DNA of 64,000 nucleotides from Lachnospiraceae bacterium (GTDB lineage: Bacteria; Bacillota; Clostridia; Lachnospirales; Lachnospiraceae), in contig JAILOV010000050.1 of assembly GCA_024690605.1 (NCBI GenBank), forward strand, positions 17,182 to 81,181. The letters run 5' to 3'. Below, in pieces: positions 42,335-50,688 of this stretch. The notes below the pieces were generated by a model. It ran no database searches. It saw only the letters and a program-made list of their open reading frames with translations, and was not told where the DNA came from. Numbering within the stretch: position 1 is the first letter of the stretch; each line of letters begins with the position of its first letter. A program made the position numbers and the translations under genes.

Positions 42335-43642
42335 ATGGCAAACACCATTCAATCGGAACAAATCTATAATCATTTCCTGACGGCGTATGCGCCCAAGGAA
42401 GCCACGCGTGCGGACACTCACAAAAAAGATGAGCTGCGCGGCATTTATCATTCCATTGTCAGACTGAGCAAGGAATCCCCTCTTTATCTTCTGACCAACG
42501 ATGCGTCGATGGAGGCTGATGCTGTCGGCATCAAGGAGAGTGCGCGCGATCTGCAGGGGATGCTGGCCGGTCTCGACGAGGATTCCGAGAGCGCGCTGTT
42601 CGCCAAGAAATCCGCCTATACAACGGACGACACGATGGTGCAGGCCGCCTACATCGGCGGGGATCGTCCGATCTCCGAGGTCCCTTCCTTTAATATCGAG
42701 ATCGAATATCTGGCCACGCAGCAGCGCAATGTCGGCACCTTCCTGCCGCAGGATACCGCCGATCTGCAGCCGGGCGCCTATTCCTTTAACGTGCGCGTCA
42801 ACGATCTGAACTATGAATTCCAGTATTCCGTGCGAAACGGCGACACCAATCAGGACATTCAGGAGCGTCTGGCACGCCTGATCAACAAGTCCAACATCGG
42901 CCTGACCGCCGAGCTTGTGACCAACGACAGCGAACAGACCGCTCTGGCGATCACGTCCAATGACTTTGGTCTTCCGGTCGGCAAAGACTCGCGCTTCAGT
43001 TTTGCGGAGCCTCTTGGCGGTGATATGCTGCACGGAACCGTCGGCTATTTCGGTCTCGACCGCACCGAATCGGCAGCGCGCAACGCATCGTTCCTGCTGG
43101 ACGGCAAGGAGCGTTCCTCCGTTTCCAACCACTTTACGGTCGCTTCCATGTATGAGCTGCATCTGCTGCGGGCCGCCGAGGAGGGTGACAGCGCGGTATC
43201 GGTCGGCGTCAAGGATGACAACGACTCCGTCATCGACCGGACAAAGGAACTGGTGAACGGCTACAACACCTTCCTGGACAGCATCAAATCCTTCCAGAAC
43301 AAGCATTTTAAAGGAACAAAGGTCACCAACGAAGTGACAGCGATCGCAAAACAGTATAACAGTGCGCTGGAGGGGCTGGGACTGAAGCTGACCGAGGATG
43401 GTCACATTGATATGGATGACGGGGTCCTCACGCAGACCGCGACGGACCGCGATGTCCGGCAGTACTTCAAACCGGTCAAGGATTTTGCCGATGCGCTGCA
43501 GGCCAAGATGGATCAGATCGTTCTCGATCCGATGCACTATATTGAGCGCCCGGTGGTCGCCTACAAGCATCCGGGACACGAATTCCCGAATCCCTACATC
43601 ACAAGCGAATATTCAGGCATGATGTTCAACGGCTACTGCTAA
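42335..43642 (+). CDS. FliD-like flagellar filament protein
   Basis: 435 residues from MANTIQSEQIYNHFLTAYAP, served by AAAGGAGGGG 7 bases before the ATG; in-frame starts at 42275 and 42311 lack such a site. Residues about 165-225 resemble the flagellin hook IN segment found in FliD and FlgK (SFNVRVNDLNYEF, then IQERLARLINKSNIGLTAEL). The rest shows helical stretches at both ends as in hook-associated proteins. It is most likely a cap or adaptor protein, or a surface protein derived from one. No transport signal is needed for flagellar export. Ends at a bidirectional terminator. Confidence 0.65.
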   Translation: MANTIQSEQIYNHFLTAYAPKEATRADTHKKDELRGIYHSIVRLSKESPLYLLTNDASMEADAVGIKESARDLQGMLAGLDEDSESALFAKKSAYTTDDTMVQAAYIGGDRPISEVPSFNIEIEYLATQQRNVGTFLPQDTADLQPGAYSFNVRVNDLNYEFQYSVRNGDTNQDIQERLARLINKSNIGLTAELVTNDSEQTALAITSNDFGLPVGKDSRFSFAEPLGGDMLHGTVGYFGLDRTESAARNASFLLDGKERSSVSNHFTVASMYELHLLRAAEEGDSAVSVGVKDDNDSVIDRTKELVNGYNTFLDSIKSFQNKHFKGTKVTNEVTAIAKQYNSALEGLGLKLTEDGHIDMDDGVLTQTATDRDVRQYFKPVKDFADALQAKMDQIVLDPMHYIERPVVAYKHPGHEFPNPYITSEYSGMMFNGYC

Positions 43643-43678
43643 AAGAGCTTCCGCAAAAAACTGCGAAAGCTCTTTTTT
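43643..43678. terminator. Bidirectional terminator between the FliD-like gene and glf
   Basis: AAGAGCTTCCGC (43643-43654) pairs with GCGAAAGCTCTT (43663-43674) with one mismatch and an 8-base loop. T-rich on the right, A-rich on the left, so it can serve both convergent genes. Confidence 0.88.
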
Positions 43679-44888
43679 ATTGCGCATCGCGGAGCGCTTC
43701 CCCGATCACCTGATCCATATTGTAGTATTGATATCTGCCGAGACGACCGCCGAAGGTGACGCCCGGCAGTCCGGCGGCGAGTGCCTGATACTCCGCGTAG
43801 CGCGCGTTGTTGGCCTCGTCGTTGACCGGATAGTAGGCTTCCATCCCGGGTGCCCAGGTCTGGGGATACTCTCTGGTAATGACCGTTCCGCGGATCATCT
43901 GCTCCGCAGTCTGCGCCTGCCCGCCGGCACCGCCGTCCTTTCTTCCGAAGGCAAAGTGCTTGTGCTCGATGACGCGCGTGTAGGGCACATCCGACGTCGT
44001 GTAATTCACGATCGCGCTGCCCTGATAATTGTCCACATCCGGCAGTTCGTCCGTCTCGAAACGAAGGGAACGATATTCCAGCGCGCCGAGCCGGTTGTCG
44101 AAGAACTCATCGATCCGCCCCGTAAAGACCATTCTGCCCGCAGTGCTGCCGTCACGCATGACAAACGCATCACCCTCCCGGACCGGCAGTCCGTTTTCTC
44201 CCCGTTTGATAAAGTCGAAGAAGTCGGTCGCAAGCCGCACCTCGATGCTGCCCGAAAGCGCGTCCGCGTCGAGCATGCGGCTGACCATCGCCGTGTAGCC
44301 CTCCACCGGGATGCCCTGGTGCGGATCATTGAAATAATTATCATCAAAAGAAAAGCGGAACGGCAGACGTTTGATAATGAACGCCGGCAGTTCCCTGCAG
44401 GGACGACCCCACTGTTTCTCCGTATATTCACGGATCAGTTTCTCATAGATGTCGCGCCCCGCCATGGAAAGCGCCTGTTCTTCCAGATTCTTCGGTTCCC
44501 CCTGTATGCCTGCCGCGGCGATCTGCTCATCGATCCGCGCGCGCACCTGCGCGGGCGTGCGGACATCCGGCCACAGGCGGACAAAGGTGTTCATATTAAA
44601 GGGAAGATTGTAGATCTCATCATGCCAGACCGCGACCGGCGTGTTGGTGAAGCGGTTAAAGACCGCGAACTGCCGGACATAGTCCCAGACCTGCTCATCG
44701 GCGGTGTGAAAAATGTGCGGGCCGAAGACATGCACCCGGATCCCGTTCAGTCCCTCGGCGGAAAAGGAATTGCCCGCCACATGATCCCGTCTGTCGATCA
44801 CAAGAACGCTGGCCCCGCGGGATGCCAGAACCTGTGCCGTCACCGCACCGTACAGCCCCGCGCCGACAACAAGCACATCGTAGTTCAT
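43677..44888 (-). CDS. glf: UDP-galactopyranose mutase
   Basis: FAD enzyme converting UDP-galactopyranose to UDP-galactofuranose, the donor for galactofuranose in surface glycans. The N-terminal dinucleotide fold VVGAGLYGAVTAQVLASRG (about 6-24), GNSFSAEGLNGIRVHVFGPH and the FHTADEQVWDY motif are diagnostic. KQWGRPCRELP and the C-terminal GRLGRYQYYNMD follow. At 403 residues it is about 30 longer than typical. It lies 4 bases after the HTH gene, so the two are one operon. Confidence 0.95.
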   Translation of the reverse strand: MNYDVLVVGAGLYGAVTAQVLASRGASVLVIDRRDHVAGNSFSAEGLNGIRVHVFGPHIFHTADEQVWDYVRQFAVFNRFTNTPVAVWHDEIYNLPFNMNTFVRLWPDVRTPAQVRARIDEQIAAAGIQGEPKNLEEQALSMAGRDIYEKLIREYTEKQWGRPCRELPAFIIKRLPFRFSFDDNYFNDPHQGIPVEGYTAMVSRMLDADALSGSIEVRLATDFFDFIKRGENGLPVREGDAFVMRDGSTAGRMVFTGRIDEFFDNRLGALEYRSLRFETDELPDVDNYQGSAIVNYTTSDVPYTRVIEHKHFAFGRKDGGAGGQAQTAEQMIRGTVITREYPQTWAPGMEAYYPVNDEANNARYAEYQALAAGLPGVTFGGRLGRYQYYNMDQVIGEALRDAQ

Positions 44889-44892
44889 GATC

Positions 44893-45264
44893 CTATTCCT
44901 CGTCGTTGTTCTGATAGCGGTCGATCAGAAGCAGATCCCCCATGTAATCCATGGCCTTGCGTCTGCCGTTCCGATTCAGCTTGTAGTAGATCTGCATGAC
45001 ACGATTCTCGACGATCTGTTCGCCCAGACCCTGTCCGCGTTCCAGATTGGTGAAATCCACAGGATTGAGACTCAGCTTGTCACACATCTTGATGACTGTC
45101 CCGTATGCCATACCCTCAATGCCGCGATCAAGCGCCGTCACAAGCGTGCTGTAGGGGATCGCCATCTCGATCGCGAACTGGCGCACGCTCTTGTATTGCT
45201 TCAGGATCTCCTGTTTCAGAATATCCGCTCGATTGCTCATCGGATTATTCGCGGGATTGCTCAT
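44893..45264 (-). CDS. HTH-domain protein, probable regulator, in operon with glf
   Basis: 123 residues from MSNPANNPMSNRADILK, with AGGAGGAACACAG before the ATG at 45264; the in-frame extension to 45333 covers the promoter and is rejected. Residues about 15-75 form a Cro/XRE-like helix-turn-helix: KSVRQFAIEMAIPYSTLVTA is the recognition region and MCDKLSLNPVDF the final helix. The C-terminal 45 residues are charged and of unknown fold. It likely senses or times surface-polymer expression. A 16-base inverted repeat overlaps its promoter and could be its own operator. Confidence 0.75.
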   Translation of the reverse strand: MSNPANNPMSNRADILKQEILKQYKSVRQFAIEMAIPYSTLVTALDRGIEGMAYGTVIKMCDKLSLNPVDFTNLERGQGLGEQIVENRVMQIYYKLNRNGRRKAMDYMGDLLLIDRYQNNDEE

Positions 45265-45287
45265 CTGTGTTCCTCCTGTCTCAGAAA

Positions 45288-45329
45288 ACTGACGATTATC
45301 AGTATAGAACACTTTTTCCAAAATGTCAC
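45288..45329 (-). promoter_or_regulatory. Promoter and possible operator of the HTH-glf operon
   Basis: Minus strand -35 GTGACA (45324-45329), 17-base spacer, -10 TATACT (45301-45306). The inverted repeat ACTGA-6-TCAGT (45288-45303) overlaps the -10 box and the transcription start, a typical position for an autorepressor. Confidence 0.65.
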
Positions 45330-45399
45330 GCATTTTTTTACGAAATTACGATAACATGAGTTATGCAACACTAGTTATTCTATATCCTCTCGGAATCTA

Positions 45400-45408
45400 T
45401 GCTATACT
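45400..45408 (+). promoter_or_regulatory. Extended -10 promoter of the GT2-TPR gene
   Basis: TGCTATACT (45400-45408) is an extended -10 element. It is followed by GTTCCC and then the ATG at 45415, so transcription would start at the initiation codon. The -35 region is poor, as expected for extended -10 promoters. Confidence 0.6.
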
Positions 45409-45414
45409 GTTCCC

Positions 45415-46485
45415 ATGGATATGCCGCTTACCATCTGTATCATCGCAAAAAACGAAGAAAAGAACCTTCGGCAGTGCCTGCAGGGGATCGTCCCGCTGCA
45501 GTGCAATATCGTGTTTGTAGACACGGGTTCGACGGACAGCACCATCGCGATCGCTTCCCAGTACACCGACAGGATCTTTTCCTTTCCCTGGAAGGATGAT
45601 TTCTCCGCCGCGCGAAATTTCGCCGCGCAGCAATCCGACAGCGACTGGATCCTCTCCCTCGACTGCGATGAATTCCTGACGGAAGCGGATCTCGGGCTTC
45701 TCACGGAAGCCATGCAACAGAATCCCGACCGCATCGGCGTCATCACGTTGCTGAACCCTTATGAGGCGCAGGATGCCGGGCCGAAGCTTCTGCATGAACA
45801 CCTTTCCCGCCTCTACAACCGCACCATCTACCATTTTCAGGGCAGGGTTCACGAGACCCTCACACCGATCAACGCAAATGAGGAACCCCGGCACTTTGAG
45901 GTTCCGCTCACCTTTTATCACGCGGGTTACCAGAGCGCCGAGATGCGGCGCGCCAAGGCGGAACGCGATCTGCGCCTGCTGCAGACGGAGCTCTCGGACA
46001 AGGGTCCCGATCCCTACATCTATTTCCAGATGGGACAGTCCTATGCCGCACTCGGAGACAAGGCATTCGCCGCGCACTATTTTGATAAGGGTCTGTCCAT
46101 GGATGTCGATCCCCGGCTCTACTATGTGCAGGAGATGATCGAGGCCTACGGCTATGCGCTGCTGGATCTGGGACGATACGAAAAAGCGCTCGGACTGGAG
46201 GCGGTCTATGACTCCTTTGCCGGGCGCGCGGATTTCCTCTTTCTGATGGGATTGATCTACATGAACAACGGGCGCTTTGACGATGCGATCGCGGAATTCA
46301 CAAAAGCGACGCAGACGCCCGTTTACTGTGCGGAAGGCGTCAACAGTTACAGTGCGCACTATAACATCGGTGTGATCCTGGAGGTCACGGGCAGGATCGA
46401 TGAAGCCGTCAGAGAGTATGAGTCCTGCGGCAATTACCGGCCCGCGCTCTCGCGTCTGGAAAAACTGGCCACCGTCTCCAGATAA
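45415..46485 (+). CDS. Family 2 glycosyltransferase with TPR repeats
   Basis: 356 residues. GT-A fold at about 1-200: LTICIIAKNEEKNLRQCL at the start, VDTGSTDSTIAIA, and the metal-binding region LSLDCDEFLT (about 80-90). The C-terminal part (about 200-350) has three or four TPR units, such as YIYFQMGQSYAALGDKAFAA and FLFLMGLIYMNNGRFDDAIA. TPR-linked GT2 enzymes commonly glycosylate proteins or peptides, which fits a flagellin target. No ribosome binding site; predicted leaderless. Its last 52 bases overlap the convergent kinase-nucleotidyltransferase gene. Confidence 0.88.
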   Translation: MDMPLTICIIAKNEEKNLRQCLQGIVPLQCNIVFVDTGSTDSTIAIASQYTDRIFSFPWKDDFSAARNFAAQQSDSDWILSLDCDEFLTEADLGLLTEAMQQNPDRIGVITLLNPYEAQDAGPKLLHEHLSRLYNRTIYHFQGRVHETLTPINANEEPRHFEVPLTFYHAGYQSAEMRRAKAERDLRLLQTELSDKGPDPYIYFQMGQSYAALGDKAFAAHYFDKGLSMDVDPRLYYVQEMIEAYGYALLDLGRYEKALGLEAVYDSFAGRADFLFLMGLIYMNNGRFDDAIAEFTKATQTPVYCAEGVNSYSAHYNIGVILEVTGRIDEAVREYESCGNYRPALSRLEKLATVSR

Positions 46486-48380
46486 CTGTCCGGAAGTCCC
46501 AGATCAAAGGATCTCCCGTTCAGCCGGTACGCGGCAAGTCCGGTGCGGTCCCGCACCATCTCCAGCGCATCCGTCAGCTGGATCTCACCGCCGCTTCTCC
46601 TGTCCTCACGGATGTTCTCCTCCAGCGCTTCAAAGACCTCGCCCGTCAGGATATACTGTCCGAAGACCGCGTAGAATTCCTTCTGCTTTTTCGCATTGAC
46701 GACCGCGAGATACTCGCGCGCATAGTCGTCGGTCGGCTTCTCGACCATGGTGTCCACATGCAGCACGCGCTCCTCCTGATCCTCCCAGTAACCAGAAAGG
46801 ATTCCGTAGTGCACCACGTCGTCAAGCGGAACGGGGTGAATGCTCACCATCGTCTTCCCCGAGTTCTCAAACGCATCCATCAGCTGACGCATGCAGTTGC
46901 GATCCTCTCCCGTGCGGTAGACCATATCTCCCAGCAGGAGCAGAACGGGATCCCCTTCCGTAAACGCGCGGCACTGATATACCGCGTGCCCGAAGCCGTG
47001 ACGTCCCTCCTGGAAGATAAAGCGGATCTTCTTCCGGTATTCCACGAGTTTCTGCTCCAGGGCGCGGGCGTCCTCGTTGAGCTTGGAGCGGTTCTCTTCA
47101 CCGAGCGGCGTAAAGAACTGCTCATAGAACGCTTCCTCCTCCCTGCCGATCACCAGCGCGATCTCCTCGATCCCCGCTTCCTCCAGCTGCTCCAACAGGA
47201 TCAGCAGCGCGGGTTTCATCATGCCGTCCGTATCGACCAGCGGCAGAAACGCTTTCTTGACCATCTTGCTGGCGGGATACAGACGCGTGCCGAAGCCGGC
47301 GAGCGGAATGATCGCCTTTTTCACCTTTCTTCCGGGCTTTAAAGTGAGAGAAAAAGCGGGCATGCCGCGTTCTTTGTCCAGATAATCGATGAGACTGCGA
47401 AGACTCTCTTCGTCTTTGGCCAGGAACTGAACGGTCCCGTCCCCCTGGGAACCGACCCCCTTGACACCGTAGATCCACTGTCTGATCTTCTCATCGTGCA
47501 TCACGCTGTGCAGGATCGGCGAAGTGAGTTCCTCCGCGCACGCGGGCGCTACTTTTTTGTCAAAATTCTCCTGCGCGCGGTCCATCAGCGCGCCCAGCGA
47601 CTCGGCATCGCCCTCGGTCAGCAGGCGTCTCGCCTCCGCGACGATCTCCTGATTGTCCCGCCCGAGCGCTTCCTGCACACGCTTTTCCTTTTCCGTTTCC
47701 GCGAAAGGATAGCACTTGTTCAGATCCCCCAGGATCCTGACTGTGTCCTTTTCCCCGCACAGATCGGCAATACAGAAATAAAAGGTGTTCCCGACAGTCA
47801 GACCACGGGACTCCACCTCGGAACCGTCAAACTCCATGAGCACCGGCCGCACACCATAGGCGCAGGCCTGATCCAGTCTGCCGCAGCGGCTGGGCGTTCT
47901 CTGCTCGCCGCGGAAGGCCACCTGCATCTCGCCTTTCGTGTTCATCCGCAGCTGGTAGAGCTGATTGAAAGCGCGCGCGACCAGCACGCAGATCGCCGCC
48001 GATGAGGACAGGCCGCTCTTTATCGGCAGCGTCATGTCCGTCACATGGATGTGCACGCCGCCCACGGAATAATTGTCGTTGATATAGGAGGCGACACCCG
48101 CGACATAGGAAAAGAAGCCGCCCTGCCTCGCGACCGCGAGCAGCTTCTCCGTGTCCATCTCGCAGTCCAGCGACTGTCCCTTATAGAAATCCAGATCGCT
48201 GGTGAGCAGGAATCTGTCCGCGCGCTCAGCCGTGGCATAGATCCCCTGCTCGATCCCCGTGACGATCGCCGCGCCCGTGGGCACCTCGGAATTGACCATC
48301 CGGTGCATGCCGGCCCAGTCGCTGTGTTCGCCGAACAGGCAGAGTCTGCCCGGAACAAAAAGTGAGATCTGCTTCTTCAT
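46434..48380 (-). CDS. Fusion of a GHMP sugar kinase and a sugar-1-phosphate nucleotidyltransferase
   Basis: 648 residues from MKKQISLFVPGRLCLFGEHS, with GGGAGG before the ATG at 48380. Residues 1 to about 355 are a GHMP kinase: LFGEHSDWAG near 17 and the ATP loop TLPIKSGLSSSAAICV near 117. Residues about 360-640 are a GalU/RfbA-like nucleotidyltransferase, starting KKAIIPLAGFGTRLYPASKM with the GXGTR signature, then LLLGDM and VEKP. It should phosphorylate a free sugar at C1 and turn it into an NDP-sugar. The domain order is the reverse of Bacteroides Fkp. Sugar identity is unknown; with glf nearby, galactose is one option. Confidence 0.88.
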   Translation of the reverse strand: MKKQISLFVPGRLCLFGEHSDWAGMHRMVNSEVPTGAAIVTGIEQGIYATAERADRFLLTSDLDFYKGQSLDCEMDTEKLLAVARQGGFFSYVAGVASYINDNYSVGGVHIHVTDMTLPIKSGLSSSAAICVLVARAFNQLYQLRMNTKGEMQVAFRGEQRTPSRCGRLDQACAYGVRPVLMEFDGSEVESRGLTVGNTFYFCIADLCGEKDTVRILGDLNKCYPFAETEKEKRVQEALGRDNQEIVAEARRLLTEGDAESLGALMDRAQENFDKKVAPACAEELTSPILHSVMHDEKIRQWIYGVKGVGSQGDGTVQFLAKDEESLRSLIDYLDKERGMPAFSLTLKPGRKVKKAIIPLAGFGTRLYPASKMVKKAFLPLVDTDGMMKPALLILLEQLEEAGIEEIALVIGREEEAFYEQFFTPLGEENRSKLNEDARALEQKLVEYRKKIRFIFQEGRHGFGHAVYQCRAFTEGDPVLLLLGDMVYRTGEDRNCMRQLMDAFENSGKTMVSIHPVPLDDVVHYGILSGYWEDQEERVLHVDTMVEKPTDDYAREYLAVVNAKKQKEFYAVFGQYILTGEVFEALEENIREDRRSGGEIQLTDALEMVRDRTGLAAYRLNGRSFDLGLPDSYLETVASFSRRESAGR

Positions 48381-48390
48381 CCTGCCTCCC

Positions 48391-49506
48391 TTATGCAAAG
48401 AACGCGTTCACCGCGTCGGCGACCCGCTTCACCTGTTCGTCCGTCATTCCATAGTAGATCGGGATCGACAGCTCCGTCGCGGAGAACTCCTCCGCCAGCG
48501 GAAGCGCGCCCTTCGGCAGGTTCAGATCCGCATAGGCACCCTGCAGATGCATCGGTGTCGGATAATGCATGATCGTGTCGATCCCCTGCTCCTTAAGATA
48601 CGCTGCCAGCGCGTTGCGTTTTCCGTCCGGCACGCGGATCCCGTACACATGATAGACCGGCTGATGATCCGCGTCCGGCGGCAGCGGCTGCGCCACCTGA
48701 GGCGCCGTGATGAGCGCACGGTATTTCTCCGCGATCCGCACGCGGTCCGCGTTCCATCCGTCCAGATACGGCAGCTTGACCGTGAGGACCGCCGCCTGCA
48801 TCTCATCCAGACGGCTGTTGACTCCCTTGTAGATATGATGATATTTGACATCGGATCCGTAGTTGGCCAGATAACGCACCTTGTCGGCAAGCGCGGCGTC
48901 ATCCGTCACCACGGCTCCGGCATCACCGAGCGCGCCGAGGTTTTTCCCCGGATAAAACGAAAACGCCCCCGCCTCACTGAGCGCACCGGTCTTCCGGCCC
49001 TTGTACATGGCGCCATGCGCCTGCGCGCAGTCCTCCATCAGACGCAGATGATGCTTCTCCGCGATCTTACGGATCGGATCCATATCACAGGGGCGCCCCT
49101 GCAGATGCACCACGCAGATCGCCTTCGTGCTGGACGTGATCTTCTCCTCGATCCTGTCCGGATCGATCTCGGCCGTCTCCAGCACCGGTTCGACAAACAC
49201 CGGTGTGGCACCGATGAAACTCGCCGCGAGTGCCGTCGCGATATAGGTGTTGGACGGCACGATCACCTCATCGCCGGGGCCGATATCCATCGCCCGCAGG
49301 ATCAGCTGGATCGCATCCAGGCCGTTCCCCACGCCGACACAGTGCTTCACGCCGATATAGTCGGCGAACGCCCGCTCAAAAGCCTCCACTTCGGCTCCGC
49401 GGATGTAGTAGTCGGAATGCGATACGCGAAGAAGCGCAGCGTCGATCTCCTCACGGATCGGGTCGTGCATCGGTCCGAAATCCAGAAACGGTATCCTGTT
49501 TTCCAT
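48391..49506 (-). CDS. DegT/DnrJ/EryC1/StrS family sugar aminotransferase
   Basis: PLP enzyme of 371 residues that aminates keto-sugar nucleotides. [13 protein letters not shown] and [19 protein letters not shown] are the early blocks. EDCAQAHGA is the PLP-phosphate region. [16 protein letters not shown] carries the PLP lysine Lys188. The FdtB/QdtB-like sequence suggests 3-amino-3,6-dideoxyhexose synthesis, but no ketoisomerase or acyltransferase is in view, so product identity is open. It lies 10 bases before the kinase-nucleotidyltransferase fusion and 51 bases after the GT2 gene. Confidence 0.92.
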   Translation of the reverse strand: MENRIPFLDFGPMHDPIREEIDAALLRVSHSDYYIRGAEVEAFERAFADYIGVKHCVGVGNGLDAIQLILRAMDIGPGDEVIVPSNTYIATALAASFIGATPVFVEPVLETAEIDPDRIEEKITSSTKAICVVHLQGRPCDMDPIRKIAEKHHLRLMEDCAQAHGAMYKGRKTGALSEAGAFSFYPGKNLGALGDAGAVVTDDAALADKVRYLANYGSDVKYHHIYKGVNSRLDEMQAAVLTVKLPYLDGWNADRVRIAEKYRALITAPQVAQPLPPDADHQPVYHVYGIRVPDGKRNALAAYLKEQGIDTIMHYPTPMHLQGAYADLNLPKGALPLAEEFSATELSIPIYYGMTDEQVKRVADAVNAFFA

Positions 49507-49557
49507 GCCATCTCTCCTTTTCTATAAAACCGCCCGAAACTGCGGCCTCGGTTTTCT

Positions 49558-50688
49558 CTACATCGCCGCCGGCGGATCCTCCGTGATCAGCCGTCCGCCG
49601 TCTTTTAACAGACGCCGCAGTCCCGCCAGGAATTTTCCCGGCTCCCTGCTCCGGCTGCACCCGTCCCAGACAAACACGAGGTCAAAGGTGTGCGCCGCGA
49701 GCACCTGTGACTCCGGCGTTCCCGCGATCTCCGCCTGCACCAGTGCTTCCTCCGGATCCGCGCAGATCACATCGATCAGCTGTGCCGCGATCCGTGCGAT
49801 CAGCGGCTCCCGCTCGATCCCTATTACTGTACACTCCGGATACAGATATTGCAAATGGGCGAGGTTCACGCCCATCCCGCAGTCGATCTCCAGGATGCGC
49901 GCCGCGTCGAAATCCCCCACCGCCTCCCGGTAGTCATCCAGGATGCCGATATACGCCCAGACATCGAATCCCCATTTGTCGATGAACTTCTCGCGCCCGC
50001 GTGACATGGCCTCCGGATGCGAGGCAAATCCGGTGCCGCCCTTATGATAGATAAACGCGTTGTGGCACAGGATCTGCCGGTATCCCGCGAGTGCCGTGCG
50101 CATACCCAGATCCTCATCCTCAAAATAGCCGGGCGAAAAGCGGGGATCCAGGAAGAATCCGTCCTGCGCGATGAGCCGGTCGACCAGTTCCCGCTTCAGC
50201 AGCACGGCAAAGCCCGTCAGGCGCGAACGAAACTCATAGGATGTCCGTTCTTTGCGCATGCTTTCCGCACCGAGCAGCAGGGCTTCCTCCACCGATGCCC
50301 CCCTGTCGATCCCGGGCACATTCTGCTCCAGCGCGTTGTTGCTCACCGCACCGACGGCACCGATGTCCCCTGCGGAATACAGCGCTTCTCTCAATTTTGC
50401 CAGCGCACCCTTCGCGAGCACCGCGTCATTGTTCAGCAGAAAAATGTCATTACCCTCTGCTGCCGCCGCGAAGCCGATGTTGCATCCCACCGGAAATCCG
50501 GCGTTTTTGCCGTTCTCTATGAGTTTCACACGACTGTCCGCTCGCAGATCCTCCAGCACGCCGTCCGTCGATCCGTTGTCCACGACGATGATCTCATCGC
50601 CCGGCTCAGAAAGCTGCTCTGCCAGCGCCGACAGGCAGCGGCCCATGATCTGACGGTCATTGTAGGAAACGATCACCGCCGATATCAT
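49558..50688 (-). CDS. Family 2 glycosyltransferase fused to a methyltransferase-like domain
   Basis: 376 residues from MISAVIVSYNDRQIMGRCLS, with GGAGG before the ATG at 50688. Residues 1 to about 235 are a GT2 of the rhamnosyltransferase type (IIVVDNGSTDGVLEDLRA, IFLLNNDAVL, GYFEDEDLGMRTALAG). Residues about 240-376 resemble a class I methyltransferase: ARILEIDCGMGVNLAHLQYL with a degenerate glycine motif, and IGIEREPLIARIA. The Gly-rich loop DCGMG is less rich than usual, so catalysis by that part is uncertain. It overlaps the upstream CgeB-like gene by 4 bases. Confidence 0.85.
   Translation of the reverse strand: MISAVIVSYNDRQIMGRCLSALAEQLSEPGDEIIVVDNGSTDGVLEDLRADSRVKLIENGKNAGFPVGCNIGFAAAAEGNDIFLLNNDAVLAKGALAKLREALYSAGDIGAVGAVSNNALEQNVPGIDRGASVEEALLLGAESMRKERTSYEFRSRLTGFAVLLKRELVDRLIAQDGFFLDPRFSPGYFEDEDLGMRTALAGYRQILCHNAFIYHKGGTGFASHPEAMSRGREKFIDKWGFDVWAYIGILDDYREAVGDFDAARILEIDCGMGVNLAHLQYLYPECTVIGIEREPLIARIAAQLIDVICADPEEALVQAEIAGTPESQVLAAHTFDLVFVWDGCSRSREPGKFLAGLRRLLKDGGRLITEDPPAAM

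Noticed and set aside
42203..43579. Open frame of 458 codons opposite the FliD-like gene
   Set aside because: No ribosome binding site or motif; the plus-strand gene has a promoter, ribosome binding site and terminator in the right places.
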